From: Calcarisporiella thermophila CBS 279.70
Lineage: Eukaryota > Calcarisporiellomycota
DNA length: 29,198 bases
Direction of reading: 5' to 3'
Assembly: GCF_041956535.1 (NCBI RefSeq)
Contig: NW_027192212.1
Span: forward strand, 556,688 to 585,885
Shown: positions 1 through 9,254 of the stretch, one piece after another
Layout: the number at the start of each line of letters is the position of its first letter
How positions within the stretch are numbered: position 1 is the first letter of the stretch
The notes under the pieces: model-generated
What the model was told of the DNA's origin: nothing
The model's database searches: none
What the model saw: the letters and a program-made list of their open reading frames with translations, nothing else
Position numbers and translations under genes: made by a program

Positions 1-1
1 A

Positions 2-205
2 TCCGCAGAGCCGGACACGCAGGCCTTCTACGACGCATTCCCAGCCTCACTGGAAGAACACAGGTTAATAATGGGAGGCGACTTCAACACACATCTCGAT
101 CCAGCAATTGACCGCACACCACCAGCTCCCAACTCCCAAAACCGCAGAGGCTCCTCACATCGACTTCGGGTAGGGGAGGAGAGGGAAACGGGCCACACAT
201 TTTAG
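2..205 (+). mobile_element. LINE ORF2 endonuclease fragment (+ strand copy)
   Basis: Frame 2 encodes a piece of an AP-type (EEP) endonuclease from a non-LTR retrotransposon. It contains the signature GGDFN, preceded by an acidic/aromatic stretch (AFYDAFPASLEEHRLIM) as expected just before the catalytic Asp-Phe-Asn. The reading frame enters from outside the window and stops at a TAG at 203-205. Recognisable endonuclease sequence ends near 160-180, where it runs into the opposite-strand LINE fragment. No reverse transcriptase follows, so this copy is broken. The EEP domain nicks target DNA for target-primed reverse transcription. The family identification rests on the GGDFN motif and context only. 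Confidence 0.7.
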
Positions 206-511
206 GACACGCCCTTCCAAGGCGATGTCCACGTCAGAAAGGATAGTGTCTGGGTGTGTAGATAGTATGGCAGAATGGTATGACCATATAGCTGGTCGGC
301 CCCATTCTCTTTGCCATGGGTGATTGTCATCTTCGTTCTCGGCCGCTATATGTGCTTCTGAGTGTGGGTGGTTTGCTTCGTCAGGGGAGTGAATTTCTTG
401 GAGAAGGATTAGGTGAGGTTTCGATATTAGCTTCAGCCAGTTAAATAGTGTACGTCTTTTTTGGGGGTTAACTAAACCCCGAGTGTTGAGAGATAGGATC
501 GATATAGACAT
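155..511 (-). mobile_element. LINE ORF2 N-terminal endonuclease fragment (- strand copy)
   Basis: The protein begins MSISILSLNTRGL and continues with LILLQEIHSP. This is the N-terminal signature of LINE endonucleases: an Asn in the first strand and the metal-binding Glu in LLQE. About 105 residues match expectation. The frame then degenerates after GRVLKCVARFP and stops, before the GGDFN block. It starts 44 nt after the stop of the upstream ORF1 fragment, the usual ORF1/ORF2 arrangement of a LINE. The break at about 155-180 joins it tail-to-tail to the + strand endonuclease piece. No reverse transcriptase is present, so it is a dead 5' portion of an element. I cannot assign a clade from this much sequence. 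Confidence 0.75.
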
Positions 512-555
512 TGAGTAATGGGATATGGAGTTGGGGTGGGAGGTATAATTGTGAA

Positions 556-858
556 TTAGAAGGAGCTGTCCTCCATTCTGTCACTTTCCATCCCGTCGGC
601 ATCCACTGCTTCCACGTCGTTTATATAATCTTTCTTGGGATCGTTTGGGTTCTCTGGCTCTATGGTCTCGTTTTCTTCCAGTCGTGGGTTATGCTGACTG
701 GCTGAGCTCCCTGAGGTTGTGCCACTGCCTCTGCTGGGAGCTCTGCTGTCGGCCAGTGTTGAAATCTGAACGACGGCTGCCATTGTTTTGCTTCTGGTTA
801 CCCTTCCGGTTGGGTTGTCGTTGGATGAGGGTTGGGTCACCACCTTATTAGTTTCTTT
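556..858 (-). mobile_element. LINE ORF1 C-terminal fragment
   Basis: Open frame directly upstream of the LINE ORF2 start, on the same strand. The protein is Ser/Pro/Asn-rich, turns acidic at its end (ENPNDPKKDYINDVEAVDAD) and has no zinc knuckle. The apparent start Met-Ile-Lys-Lys-Lys is an artefact: those codons come from the GATC plus poly(A) tail of the retrocopy at 859-1800. The genuine LINE-like sequence starts inside the target-site duplication, so the true N-terminus is missing. The ORF1 call rests on position and composition, not on a conserved domain. Confidence 0.5.
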
Positions 859-1800
859 TTTTTTGATCAATCAACGTTTTTTTTTTTCTTCTATCGTCGT
901 GAATCCTCTATTTTGTCTTTAAACCTGCAATTCTAAACTATTATATCCATACAAAGTACCATTGAATTTAAATTAAAAACGCGAAAATCGAATAGCGCGT
1001 ATTTATTTCGCCTCATAATCCACTTTTTTAACTCTCCTTAATTGTTAATTAAAGCATGATGAATGAAGGAAAGGACTTTGAAAGCTTTCTCATTCCTTGA
1101 ATTCGTTGGGATCTTTACAGCAATTAAGTTGGGAAACAAAACCATATGAAGCTTTAAAATTGAATCAAAACAGAATGATTAACAACATTAAGCTTGGAAA
1201 ATATAGTGTTCCGTGTAGACGATCCTCACAGTGACAATACGAATCTTGGTTGCTTGGTTGGTTAAGATTTGTCATGATTGCTTATCATCCCATTATACAA
1301 ATATGCTAGCGCGATGATATAGGTAGTGTTGTGATTGCGAATGCATGACATTGTTTTTTAGTTTCAAGACAACATTATTATTACTATCACAATGGTAATA
1401 AAAAAGGAGGGATAGTAAAATAATAGAGATAATATTATATTCAATGGCAGAGATGGAGAATAATGAATGGATTATATCTGTACAGCCTATCCAGCGCTGG
1501 TTGTATATATATATATTTGGAGAACCCTCTAAAAGCTCCAAAAGGAGCCAATTGTGGAGCGGCGCCGCATTTTCACCATCTGAGTCCGCTCTTTCGGTTT
1601 GACAACCACAACTGGACACTCGCATTTATTGAAGAGTGCATGAGATACGCTACCGATCAGTTTGCGTTGTATTGTATTCAATCCACGTGAGCCGACTATG
1701 CACAGATCAGTCAGACAGGAATGTCTCCAGGGCCGAGAAGATGACCCCAGAAACACCCCCTACGGCCGAGAGTTCACTAAAAAACCCCCAACCGGTGTAT
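859..1800 (-). mobile_element. 942-bp retrocopy carrying a universal-stress-protein 3' end
   Basis: On the minus strand this segment ends in ATTGATC plus nine A. It is flanked by an exact 15-nt direct repeat, CTTATTAGTTTCTTT, at 844-858 and 1801-1815, as expected for a target-site duplication. Its 5' part carries the end of a universal stress protein; the rest is AT-rich and non-coding. A short stem (CGACG/CGTTG with an A-rich loop) precedes ATTGATC, resembling the 3' ends of SINE A and element B. I infer a 5'-truncated retrotransposed transcript mobilised by the same machinery. It could instead be a further retroposon family that captured a host exon. Confidence 0.55.
1529..1756 (-). pseudogene. 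Universal stress protein C-terminal fragment
   Basis: The translation includes LCIVGSRGLN, then nine residues to GS, then VSHALFNKCECPVVVVKP. This is the canonical UspA ATP-binding signature G-2X-G-9X-G-S followed by the last beta strand with its Pro-Val core. Only about 50 residues of the roughly 140-residue domain are present, plus a basic tail (RRRSTIGSFWSF) and a stop. There is no ATG at the 5' end, and an in-frame TAG lies just upstream. The segment sits in a retrocopy bounded by target-site duplications, so it is most likely a 5'-truncated retropseudogene. The parent gene is not in this window. Confidence 0.65.
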
Positions 1801-1815
1801 CTTATTAGTTTCTTT

Positions 1816-2148
1816 ATATTTTTTTTTTTGGATCAATGCCGAGTCTTTATTGTATAGGAAGACTCTAAAATACAACTGTTACATTATTATAAGCAATAAA
1901 GTGAAAGGGAAGCCAAAGTTAAAGCTTTGTGTGATATCGTAGATCGAAATGATATGTTGGTCATATCGACTTTCAGCTCAAATAGGTGAGGGAATGGTGA
2001 AACTCAACTAACTGTGGATATCAAAGGATAACATGGAGGTGGGGTGGGGAGTAAACAAATGGAAAGAGAGGATAGGAAGGGGATAAGGTAGGGATTACTG
2101 CGTTATCCCAGTATCAGTGCCGCTCCGATCGCTCCTTCTCTAACCGCA
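1816..2148 (-). mobile_element. Element B copy 1 (non-autonomous retroposon)
   Basis: About 330 bp, homologous to copies at about 11466-11695 and 11733-12049. Its 3' end has a perfect stem GAGTCTT/AAGACTC whose loop region carries AATAAA, followed by CGGCATTGATC(C) and poly(A). There is no coding capacity. Its 5' end abuts the target-site duplication of SINE A copy 1. With SINE A removed, that 5' end would lie about 85 bp upstream of tRNA-Gln. The 5' part (GGTTAGAGAAGGAGCGATC and onward) resembles no RNA gene I can name, so it may be a SINE of unknown head or the 3' UTR of a LINE. Confidence 0.7.
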
Positions 2149-2163
2149 CCCACTTTGAAATAA

Positions 2164-2501
2164 TTTTTTTTTTTGATCAATTAATGGGAACTTTTATTTA
2201 ATTTCCATATATTACATGAAGTTAATGTCAATGAACTTAACGAGATATAGGTCCTTGATCGATAGACTTTCAATCGATATGCGTGTATCGCAGTTGTCGT
2301 GTATAGCATGTACGTGAAACCGATGTAATCTTTTGTACTTATCGTAAGGGCGGTCTTTTCAATAATCAAGACTCAGCTTCTGATCAAGTGGATAGCAGTC
2401 ACAAACTAAGAGTAAGTGCTGGTGGGGGAAGTGGGATTCGAACCCACGCCGTTCTCATCGGCATCCCAGGGATAGTCCACTACACTAACCCTCCCCCCCC
2501 C
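2164..2501 (-). mobile_element. SINE A copy 1 (tRNA-derived SINE)
   Basis: Minus-strand SINE with a tRNA-like head (B box GGTTCGAATCC on its sense strand), CCA directly after the acceptor stem, a body of about 240 bp, a 3' stem (one mismatch in this copy), ATTGATC and poly(A). It is flanked by the 15-nt target-site duplication CCCACTTTGAAATAA at 2149-2163 and 2502-2516. The C run at its 5' end makes that boundary uncertain by a few bases. The 5' end faces tRNA-Gln, whose first base is 70-84 bp from the duplicated target. Three other copies occur in the window. Confidence 0.9.
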
Positions 2502-2585
2502 CCCACTTTGAAATAAAATTTTAGGTCTTCTGTTAACTGGACAATAGGTTAAATTCATCACGGTCCATAACAATAAACAGTCACG

Positions 2586-2657
2586 GGTTCTATGGTGTAA
2601 TCGGTAGCACCCAGGACTTTGAATCCTGTAACCTGAGTTCGATTCTCAGTGGAACCA
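2586..2657 (+). tRNA. tRNA-Gln (TTG)
   Basis: A 72-nt cloverleaf. Acceptor GGTTCTA pairs with TGGAACC plus discriminator A. The D arm carries TGGTGTAATCGGTAGCA, the anticodon stem CAGGA/TCCTG encloses loop CTTTGAA with anticodon TTG, and the T arm is CTGAG-TTCGATT-CTCAG. No intron and no encoded CCA. It reads CAA codons. A T-rich run at about 2668-2680 may serve as the Pol III terminator. SINE A, element B and the USP retrocopy are stacked on its 5' side, all facing it. Confidence 0.95.
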
Positions 2658-4054
2658 AATATGATATTATTATTTTTTAACTCTATAATTAAGGACAGCG
2701 TATATGCTTTCATACTTTCATAACAATATTGAATGCTATTGAATTTTGGAACATTATTTCCCTTGGGAATAGTGGTGAGACTCGAGGATACTGCATACTC
2801 AACAGTGGGTTCAATTCTAATGCATATATGCAGTGTTTTAAGGGGGGTTATTGGTAATTAGTGTAATTAGTTTGGATTTCCTAATCATTCTTCTACAGGA
2901 GATTTCCGTTTTCGCTTAAGCTAATTCACTCTTGTTTTTGTCTCTCGGATTTCGGCTATTCCTTATCTCAAACCTTATTAAGTGAAAATATGGCAGTTCT
3001 GACAGGGAAAGCTTTGTCCTAACCTATCAGGGTGTTGGGAGTATGGTTAAGGTGGAGCTTATCAACTTTACTTACAACCATTGTATTACTCTGTTTCTTC
3101 TCTTGGTCATTTTCTTTGCGAGCCCTTCTTCTGTGAATATTCTATTAGCGGAATCTCGAGCCGGACAAAAATATGCGTTGCATATGAAACAGGGGTAGAC
3201 ATCATGTTCTTAGTATCCATTGTGAAAAACGAAAAAGTAGAAAATAACTAGAGGGAAGAAAACTACTACAAATGTTTCGTCGTGGAGGGGGTCGGTATCT
3301 CTTCAATCAGGACAGAAAAGGCTTAACTCTGTCAGATAGCTTTTAAAATAGGATAGAGATGACTGACTCACGGATAAAACTTGATGTTAATACCGTCCGC
3401 CTCCGCTCTGGGGCCTATGACTAGGAATACGGTCACCAACAGCGCTTTTTGTAGTTAGAGGAGCGGTATAAACAGGGGTCTCCTCTAATTGGAGATAAAT
3501 AAGCATTAAGGGAATTCGGGTCAATCTAGCAGGTTTAGTGAAACGTCCAGGAGAAGTTGAAGCGAAGAGTTGATGACTATCGATCGTGATGGGCTCGCCT
3601 TGTGTACGCTTATCGTTTTTCTTAGAGAGTGCCTCTGGTTTTTTTTTGCTTGGGGCCTTTTGAACCACCTTCCTTTTGGCGAAAAAACAAGCAGGGGCAA
3701 ATCGAATACAAACATCGGAAATTGAAGAGCTGCAGTCTAAGAGGTCCTTGGGGGCTGAATCACAGCGCTCTGCTCAAGGATGCACAGCCGAGCAGAGGAG
3801 CCGAGAAAAGTGGCAAACCCTGCTGCGCTTAGTAAGATTTTTGTGGCTCCGTTTTTATTTGTAGTTTGCCACCGTGCGATTGGATGCTGGCTAGAATTTC
3901 GATATCCGAATCTCAAGTATCCACAAGGCGAGCGGGTCCCTCTGTTGCTCTCTCCTCTCCTTCTTAGCTCTTGTTCCCAGGGACTCAGCTCTGCAAATAA
4001 TAAAATAAACTAAAGATAATCAAGGGGCAACAGTATATCCGATATCGTCAAGCT
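2658..4054. other. Intergenic region, no supported gene
   Basis: Between tRNA-Gln and the GEF start I see no recognisable protein or RNA gene. Short ORFs overlap on both strands at 3387-3864 (for example a basic, Pro-rich minus-strand frame at 3387-3668), but they show no family resemblance and no convincing splice partners. The last 150 bp before 4055 would include the GEF 5' leader. Confidence 0.5.
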
Positions 4055-5631
4055 ATGATACCAAAGCGTACTGACTCTGGCTACAGTCTTGAACGCCAAC
4101 GTAGTTCTCACGACCTCGCATCGCTCTACTCGACCGATACTAATCGGTCCAACGGGTACGGTGGTTATCCATTAGAGCCACTGCAGCAAAATAACGATTA
4201 TGTGGAAGGATTTCTTGACGATTTTTCCGAATGCTACATGGATGACGATGCTGATGAATTTATAGGTAAGTGCCAATTTGCCCATGGTTAATCCTCGTGG
4301 TTGTGGAATTCACTTTCCTTTGGAAAATTGTCGTTGTTGATACTAGATGCTGAGCTCAATCACCGTAAGCGAGAGAGCGCTGCTCGTGAAATTTTTCAAT
4401 CCGAGCGCTCCTACGTGGCTGGACTGTGCAAAATTCGTGATATTTTTCTTGTTCCGCTGACTGCCCGCACTAAGACCACGCACATGGGTAGAGCCATTCT
4501 CATGCCTGAAGAGGTGCAGGCAATCTTTGGCAACTTGGAACAGATTGTGGAGCTCCATGAGCAGATGCTAAAAGAGCTTTCGGAAAGAGAAAAGATTTGG
4601 GGTCCAACCCAACTAGTTGGTGATATCTTCATTAGATACGTAAGTGCCGGAGCATGATAAATTCCACGATACATTAGTAGAAATGAGTAAACTATATCAG
4701 CTGCTAACTCGCGCTTTCTCAATACTCTTTTTGCAGTGTTCCTATTTTCGGTTATACGCAGCATACCTAAAGAATTTTCCAGTTTCAATCTCGACTCTTG
4801 AGCGCTTGTGCAAATCGAATGCTGCATTCAAAAAGCTTCTCAATGTGAGCCACTCTTCAATTGTTTTATTATTTCCCTACAATGTATTGATTTGTTCCTG
4901 TCTCTTTTGCATTATAGCAATGCAACTTGGATATGCGATTAGAAAACATGCCTTTGCAATCGTATCTTCTCCTCCCCGTTCAACGCATTCCCCGATACCG
5001 TCTTCTGCTTGATGCTCTTCTCCGCCGAACCGCAGTTCTTCACCCCGATTACCGCCATCTCGTACGCTGTGTTGAACAAATCTCAATTATTGCCGATGAG
5101 GTCAATGATCATATCGGAGAGGCCGAAAATCAACGCCGGATCGTTGAAATTCAAAGCGCTATCCTCAATTTGCCCTATCCCCTTGTGCATCCTCAGAGAA
5201 GATTGATCAAGGAGGGCCATGTGCAACGCTTGAACGGAAGCAGTAATATTGAGCAGCGCGTGTTGTTTCTCTTCAATGATCGACTTGTGTATGGCAAGGT
5301 GAAAGAGAGGGGGATCTACAGTTTCAAGGGAATGCTTGATCTGATCAATGCATCGGTTGCGGAAGTGGACGGACAGCCTTGCTGCTTCCAGATTTTACCC
5401 GGAAACGGGGAGCGATCACATCTGATCCGAGCTGGAACCCCCGTAGAACAGGCGGAATGGATCCAAGCCTTAGAAAGTATAATACCATTGGTAAAAGTGG
5501 AAAGGGATGATATCTCTTTGAGGAGTGGCTCATCTTCATCCACAGGAAAAGATTCGGAAAAACGCGGCCTAGCAAAAGCGCCGAGTTTTGCATTTGTTGG
5601 CGTTGGGGTGGGAGCATTTCCTATAGGCTAA
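4055..5631 (+). CDS. Rho-type guanine nucleotide exchange factor (DH-PH)
   Basis: Exons 4055-4265, 4347-4639, 4737-4844 and 4918-5631 join in phase to 441 aa; donors are GTAAGT or GTGAGC. Residues 1-75 are Ser/Asp-rich and likely disordered. A DH domain spans about 83-270: the CR1-like helix has REIFQSERSYVAGL, and the last helix has PLQSYLLLPVQRIPRYRLLL, the best-conserved DH block. A PH domain spans about 300-392, from LIKEGHVQRL to the C-terminal helix with its invariant Trp in EWIQALES. DH-PH proteins load GTP onto Rho/Rac/Cdc42 GTPases, and the PH domain binds membrane or assists exchange. The compact size and DH-PH order resemble FGD-like GEFs, but there is no FYVE domain. The substrate GTPase cannot be told from sequence. 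The gene converges with the bZIP gene at 6068. Confidence 0.9.
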
Positions 5632-6067
5632 TTGCCTTGATCACACCGCCATCCTTTGTTTATCCATGTTTTGTTGTCCTATTCCCTTTGCTTGTGTATT
5701 TATTGTCGCTTTTTCTTTTGTTATTTAGCCTGTAATTGTAGTGTAGTATTCCCCCGCTCCCTATTTTTTTAGAGTTTTTTTTTTTTTTTTGAAGTGCAGA
5801 TATATTTACACTGATATCACATTGTTAGAGTGTGGAGAAGAGTTTTCTGTTTGAGCGATTGCATTGAATTTTATATCATATATTCGAACAATCAGATGCG
5901 TACGCGCAGAAGGATCTTATAAATAATTCCTAGCCTTCATAAAATCTACAAGAAAGTCGGAAGAAAAAAATCATAAAGCAAAAGAAAGTAGCATTCGCAA
6001 TACAGGCAGTAGTATAGAAACAGATAAATATATGAAGCTGATTGGTCGGCGGGTCTGAAGTGCATAA
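5632..6067. other. Intergenic region between convergent genes
   Basis: This is the 3' flank of both the GEF gene (+) and the bZIP gene (-). It is AT-rich, with an uninterrupted T tract near 5775-5790. No ORF, RNA gene or repeat copy is recognised. Confidence 0.6.
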
Positions 6068-6835
6068 CTAATGCTTCTCTTCCACCTTTTCCAATTCCAG
6101 CTTTGCTCGCTCAACGAGCTCCAACAACTTGGGATCTTTCTCGGTCACAAGGGCGCGTAACCATCCTATTTCTCGCTCAAGCTCCTGCACGCGAGCCTCG
6201 AGTCTTTCTGCTTTCTCGGTCATTTCGCGCGCAGTTCGCTCTAGAGCTTGTTCCCGCAGCTTCTTTTTAATCCGAAATCGAGCCGAAGCCGCAGTGTTGC
6301 GCCTACGCTTGTCCTCCTCTGCAGCCAGCCGAGCCGCCCGCTGCTGGTCCTGCAAAGGTTGGGATTCAGAACTTGATTCGGATGAGGTGCTGCTTGTAGG
6401 TGCGGGATTCTCTTTGGCACTCACGGAATGAGATGCTTCAGAATCCGAGAATTGGACGGAAAGTTTGCGAGCGGCAGCTGCCGCGGGGGCGGTTTGTAAT
6501 GACTTCGAAGGAGGATCGGTTGAAGTAGCCGCCGCAATGGTGTGGCGTCTCCCTGGGGTGGAAGATGCATTAGCCATAAAGATAGAGGTCAAAGCGGCAG
6601 CAATTTGATTCTGTCCCATATTATGACCTGAATAAGGGAGATTTCATTAATCCACGAATCTAGGATCAGTGGAAAATACTCTTTTTATTCTATTTATTGA
6701 TGACTGTTCCTCACCCAATTTATTAAGTCCTAGTTCACCATTGTTCAAAGTAAACTGCGCATTAGCCCACACATCGAGATCGTTGACGTCTGCTTTTTTG
6801 ACATCAAGGTACTCCGGAGGTAGGTGTTCGTGCAT
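6068..6835 (-). CDS. bZIP transcription factor, CYS3-like
   Basis: Two exons, 6835-6715 and 6627-6068, join in phase 1 to 226 aa. The intron uses GTGAGG and ends TTATTCAG. The start ATG at 6835 is preceded in frame by TGA. A nearer donor (GTGAAC, also phase 1) would shorten exon 1 by eight residues. A Ser/Ala-rich N-terminal region is followed by the bZIP at about residues 144-205. The basic region is DKRRRNTAASARFRIKKKLR, with the N-x-x-A-S-A-R-F-R signature of the Neurospora CYS3/ATF4 group, and a leucine zipper rich in Glu/Arg heptads follows. Such factors bind DNA as dimers and in Dikarya often control sulfur or amino-acid metabolism; the role here is unknown. A second bZIP gene lies divergently 1 kb away. 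Confidence 0.88.
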
Positions 6836-7877
6836 GGATTCCAGATTTAACAGTCAGTCACGAGAAACTATGATGCGAAATCATAAAACTCCCTCAACAA
6901 AAACAAAACAGTGTCAGTTGAGCATCGGAAAGAGCTATCGGAAGAAATGCAAACTAAGAGGAAAACCCCTCAACCAACACTATGAATTCAGGGAACATCG
7001 CCGAGCTTGATTTAGCGGGGGTGGCCAATCAACTCTCCGATCGATGGTGAATTTTTATGAAAAAATTCTTCGAGTGATCCCTGAGGAAGATCCGAATTAG
7101 AATCCCGATTTCCCAGTATAGGCATATTATCTAGGAGTATGGCTAGTGAAAATGGTAATTATAGTGATCGCATCATAAAATGGCGCCATCTTATTGCTCT
7201 TTTAAATCGGATAGAGGCGAAAAAAAAAAAACTTGAATAAGAATTGTGGAATAACCATTTTCGATTTTAATGGGTTTATTATTGTCATCATTTCCACTCG
7301 ACTTATTCCGGTATGCCCTTACTTAAAATCAGGCGAAAACTATAACCGATATTAGGCGGATTTTGAACCTGGTATCGGAGCACGATGTAATTATGATCCA
7401 GGCTACCTACTACAACACATGACTCCATCATTTCGCGTTGTAGAATATTACAGCTAAAACGAGAGATTACGACGAAAGGGCCCAACCCTAACTGTGATGA
7501 AAAAAAAAAGGAAAATAAAAGAGAAGCTGTGCATTGCCCTTCTTCGGTGATCGGCCACCATTTTCGTCTTAGGTAGAAATATGTCGTGCAGCTACATACA
7601 GTTCTTTTGTTAATATTGGCTGAAAGTGGGTCAAGGTGATATTATTATAACGACTACTTTTTTTTTCTATGTAGTTCCTCGTTTTTCTTCTTTTTTTATA
7701 ACCAACCGCTTGTTCATTTACTTTTTTTTTCTCCCTTGACTTTCAAGAGAAGCTTTTAAAGGTATACCAAGAGTCAGGCTATAGGAAGTAGTGAAGGATA
7801 GGAGCGTCCCCTCCCTTTTTTATATTTTGCCATATAAAAGATACATATATACAAGTGTACAAAGAAGAAAAAACATA
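6836..7877. other. Shared upstream region of two divergent bZIP genes
   Basis: About 1 kb of AT-rich DNA between the two bZIP starts. It contains T-rich and pyrimidine tracts (for example 7650-7735) and the sequence TATAAAAG at 7833-7840, which is 38 nt before the ATG at 7878. No supported gene lies inside. A minus-strand B-box-like AGGTTCAAAATCC near 7359-7371 lacks a credible tRNA fold. Confidence 0.5.
7833..7840 (+). promoter_or_regulatory. Possible TATA box of the + strand bZIP gene
   Basis: TATAAAAG lies 38 nt upstream of the chosen ATG. If used, the 5' leader would be very short, so it may equally be part of an A-rich leader. Confidence 0.3.
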
Positions 7878-8666
7878 ATGAGTTATTGCTACGATTCACC
7901 TCAGAAGGGAAGTGTTCCTATATCTCACCTTCTCTCCTCTCCTCGTGAGGCTGGTTCGCCACCACGACACGCGTATCCGGGGCCGACCACACCTTCTTCA
8001 TCTCACTCAATGCATAGCCATGAACCACGTTCTCTTGGACTTCATCCTCTTCCCTCTTCCACCATGGGCGAGAATCACCTTCCACCCCCTCCTCCCCCTA
8101 ACTTTTTAAACTATGGGCGGCGATTCTCATCTCCTTCGACGGGAAATGCTCGCTTTTTGCGACCCTTTCCTAGCCCTCCTCCCCCTCCTTCCTTTTTGCC
8201 CACTACCTCATCGGCGTCAGCAAGGGGAATGCATACGCCAAGCGCAGATGTAGGCCTTCGCATTTCTCCTCCATCGAGTTCGCCACTGCAGCCACCGCCA
8301 CTCAGCATCGAGGAGCGGCGTCAGCGAAATAAACAGGCAAGTGCCAAGTATCGTGCAAAGAAGCACATGCAGCATGTTGAGATGCGGCAGCTGATTCAGA
8401 CCCTCACGGAGCAGAATAAACTGCTGCATCATCAGCTCGATGAGGGTAGACGCGAGATCGAGCGGCTGCGGCTGGCGTGCGACAAGCTACGAGCGCGCTG
8501 CATGGCAGATAAGGTGCTGAAAAAATTGAACACAAGTGGCGAGAAGCCGAATGAGTGGGAGAAGAAAAGGAAAAGAGGTGCCTCTTCAGTCGAGAGTTCC
8601 CCGGTGTCCTCGCCGGAATCACCCTCTCCCTCGGGTTGTGCTTCCCCCGTATTCTTGCCGAGCTGA
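7878..8666 (+). CDS. bZIP transcription factor, proline-rich
   Basis: Single exon, 262 aa, starting MSYCYD. The open frame extends upstream to 7791 but contains no earlier ATG, so 7878 is the first usable start. Residues 1-140 are rich in Pro, Ser and His with several poly-Pro runs, typical of an activation region. The bZIP spans about 145-205. Its basic region is ERRQRNKQASAKYRAKKHMQ with N-x-x-A-S-A-K-Y-R, the same subclass as the divergent neighbour, and it is followed by a zipper through LIQTLTEQNKLLHHQL. The C-terminus is basic and then Ser/Pro-rich. It should bind DNA as a homo- or heterodimer in the nucleus. The neighbouring bZIP is a plausible partner or old paralogue, but outside the basic region they share little. 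The target pathway is unknown. Confidence 0.88.
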   Translation: MSYCYDSPQKGSVPISHLLSSPREAGSPPRHAYPGPTTPSSSHSMHSHEPRSLGLHPLPSSTMGENHLPPPPPPNFLNYGRRFSSPSTGNARFLRPFPSPPPPPSFLPTTSSASARGMHTPSADVGLRISPPSSSPLQPPPLSIEERRQRNKQASAKYRAKKHMQHVEMRQLIQTLTEQNKLLHHQLDEGRREIERLRLACDKLRARCMADKVLKKLNTSGEKPNEWEKKRKRGASSVESSPVSSPESPSPSGCASPVFLPS

Positions 8667-9087
8667 CAAAGATATTGCGGCCCTCTTTAATTTCATAACG
8701 GCTCCTGCTCTCTTAGCGCTTTATTAACCCTTTTCTGGAGGGTGCGAATGCAGTCTATTCACTTCTTTTTCTTTGTACCACCCCCTCTCCTCAACTTGTA
8801 AACCAGCATTTTTTTTTACTCGTTTTTTACTCGTTTTTGCTTTGTACTAAAATGTTGTTAATGAATTGGCGCGTTACTCCAATGCCTTATTCCTTATCTT
8901 CTTTTTATATTTCACCATTTGTTCTCATTTGCTTGTTACCTCTTTCTTTTTATCCAAGCTAAGCTAAGTATTTGTTGTTCTATTTCTTTGTATGAGGAAC
9001 CATTGTTAATAAACTAGATGAGCCTAATCCTCAGTATCTGTTTATTATTCCCCCATTGACAAGTCACGGAGATAGACCAAAAAAAAT
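8667..9087. other. 3' flank, no gene seen
   Basis: T-rich 3' flank of the bZIP gene, with AATAAA at 9008-9013. No ORF or RNA gene until tRNA-Leu. Confidence 0.6.
9008..9013 (+). terminator. Polyadenylation signal AATAAA for the + strand bZIP gene
   Basis: First canonical AATAAA downstream of the stop, about 340 nt into the 3' flank. The motif alone supports the call. Confidence 0.4.
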
Positions 9088-9169
9088 TGACGAGAGTGGG
9101 ATTCGAACCCACGCCTCCGAAGAGATCACGGCCTTAACGTGACGCCTTAGACCGCTCGGCCATCTCGCC
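9088..9169 (-). tRNA. tRNA-Leu (AAG)
   Basis: An 82-nt class II tRNA. Acceptor GGCGAGA/TCTCGTC plus A, D arm TGGCCGAGCGGTCTAAGGC, anticodon stem TCACG/CGTGA with loop TTAAGGC (anticodon AAG), a long variable arm TCTCTTCGGAGGC, and a T arm with GGTTCGAATCC. No intron. It is nearly identical to the tRNA-Leu(TAG) at 10960. SINE A and element C lie just upstream of its 5' end. Confidence 0.95.
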
Positions 9170-9254
9170 CAATTCCTGTAGTTCGAGGTGAAAAAAGCAA
9201 TATGCTCCATCCATTTCACTATTTTTTTCGCCCTTTTTCCTTTTTATTCTAAAA

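Noticed and set aside
1-511. Twin-primed (5' inverted) single LINE insertion
   Set aside because: Twin priming joins the two segments by their 5' ends; here the 3' ends of the fragments meet.
556-870. ORF starting Met-Ile-Lys-Lys-Lys as an intact LINE ORF1
   Set aside because: The first codons are the GATC plus poly(A) tail of the neighbouring retrocopy, so the start is an insertion artefact.
2764-2825. tRNA-like stretch (GGGAATAGTGG ... GGGTTCAATTCT)
   Set aside because: A- and B-box-like words occur, but no acceptor or anticodon stem can be formed.
3387-3864. Overlapping short ORFs upstream of the GEF gene
   Set aside because: No recognisable domain, no consistent splice partners, and frames on both strands overlap. 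Treated as chance.
7355-7430. B-box-like AGGTTCAAAATCC on the minus strand as a tRNA or SINE
   Set aside because: No cloverleaf, no second copy in the window and no TSD found.
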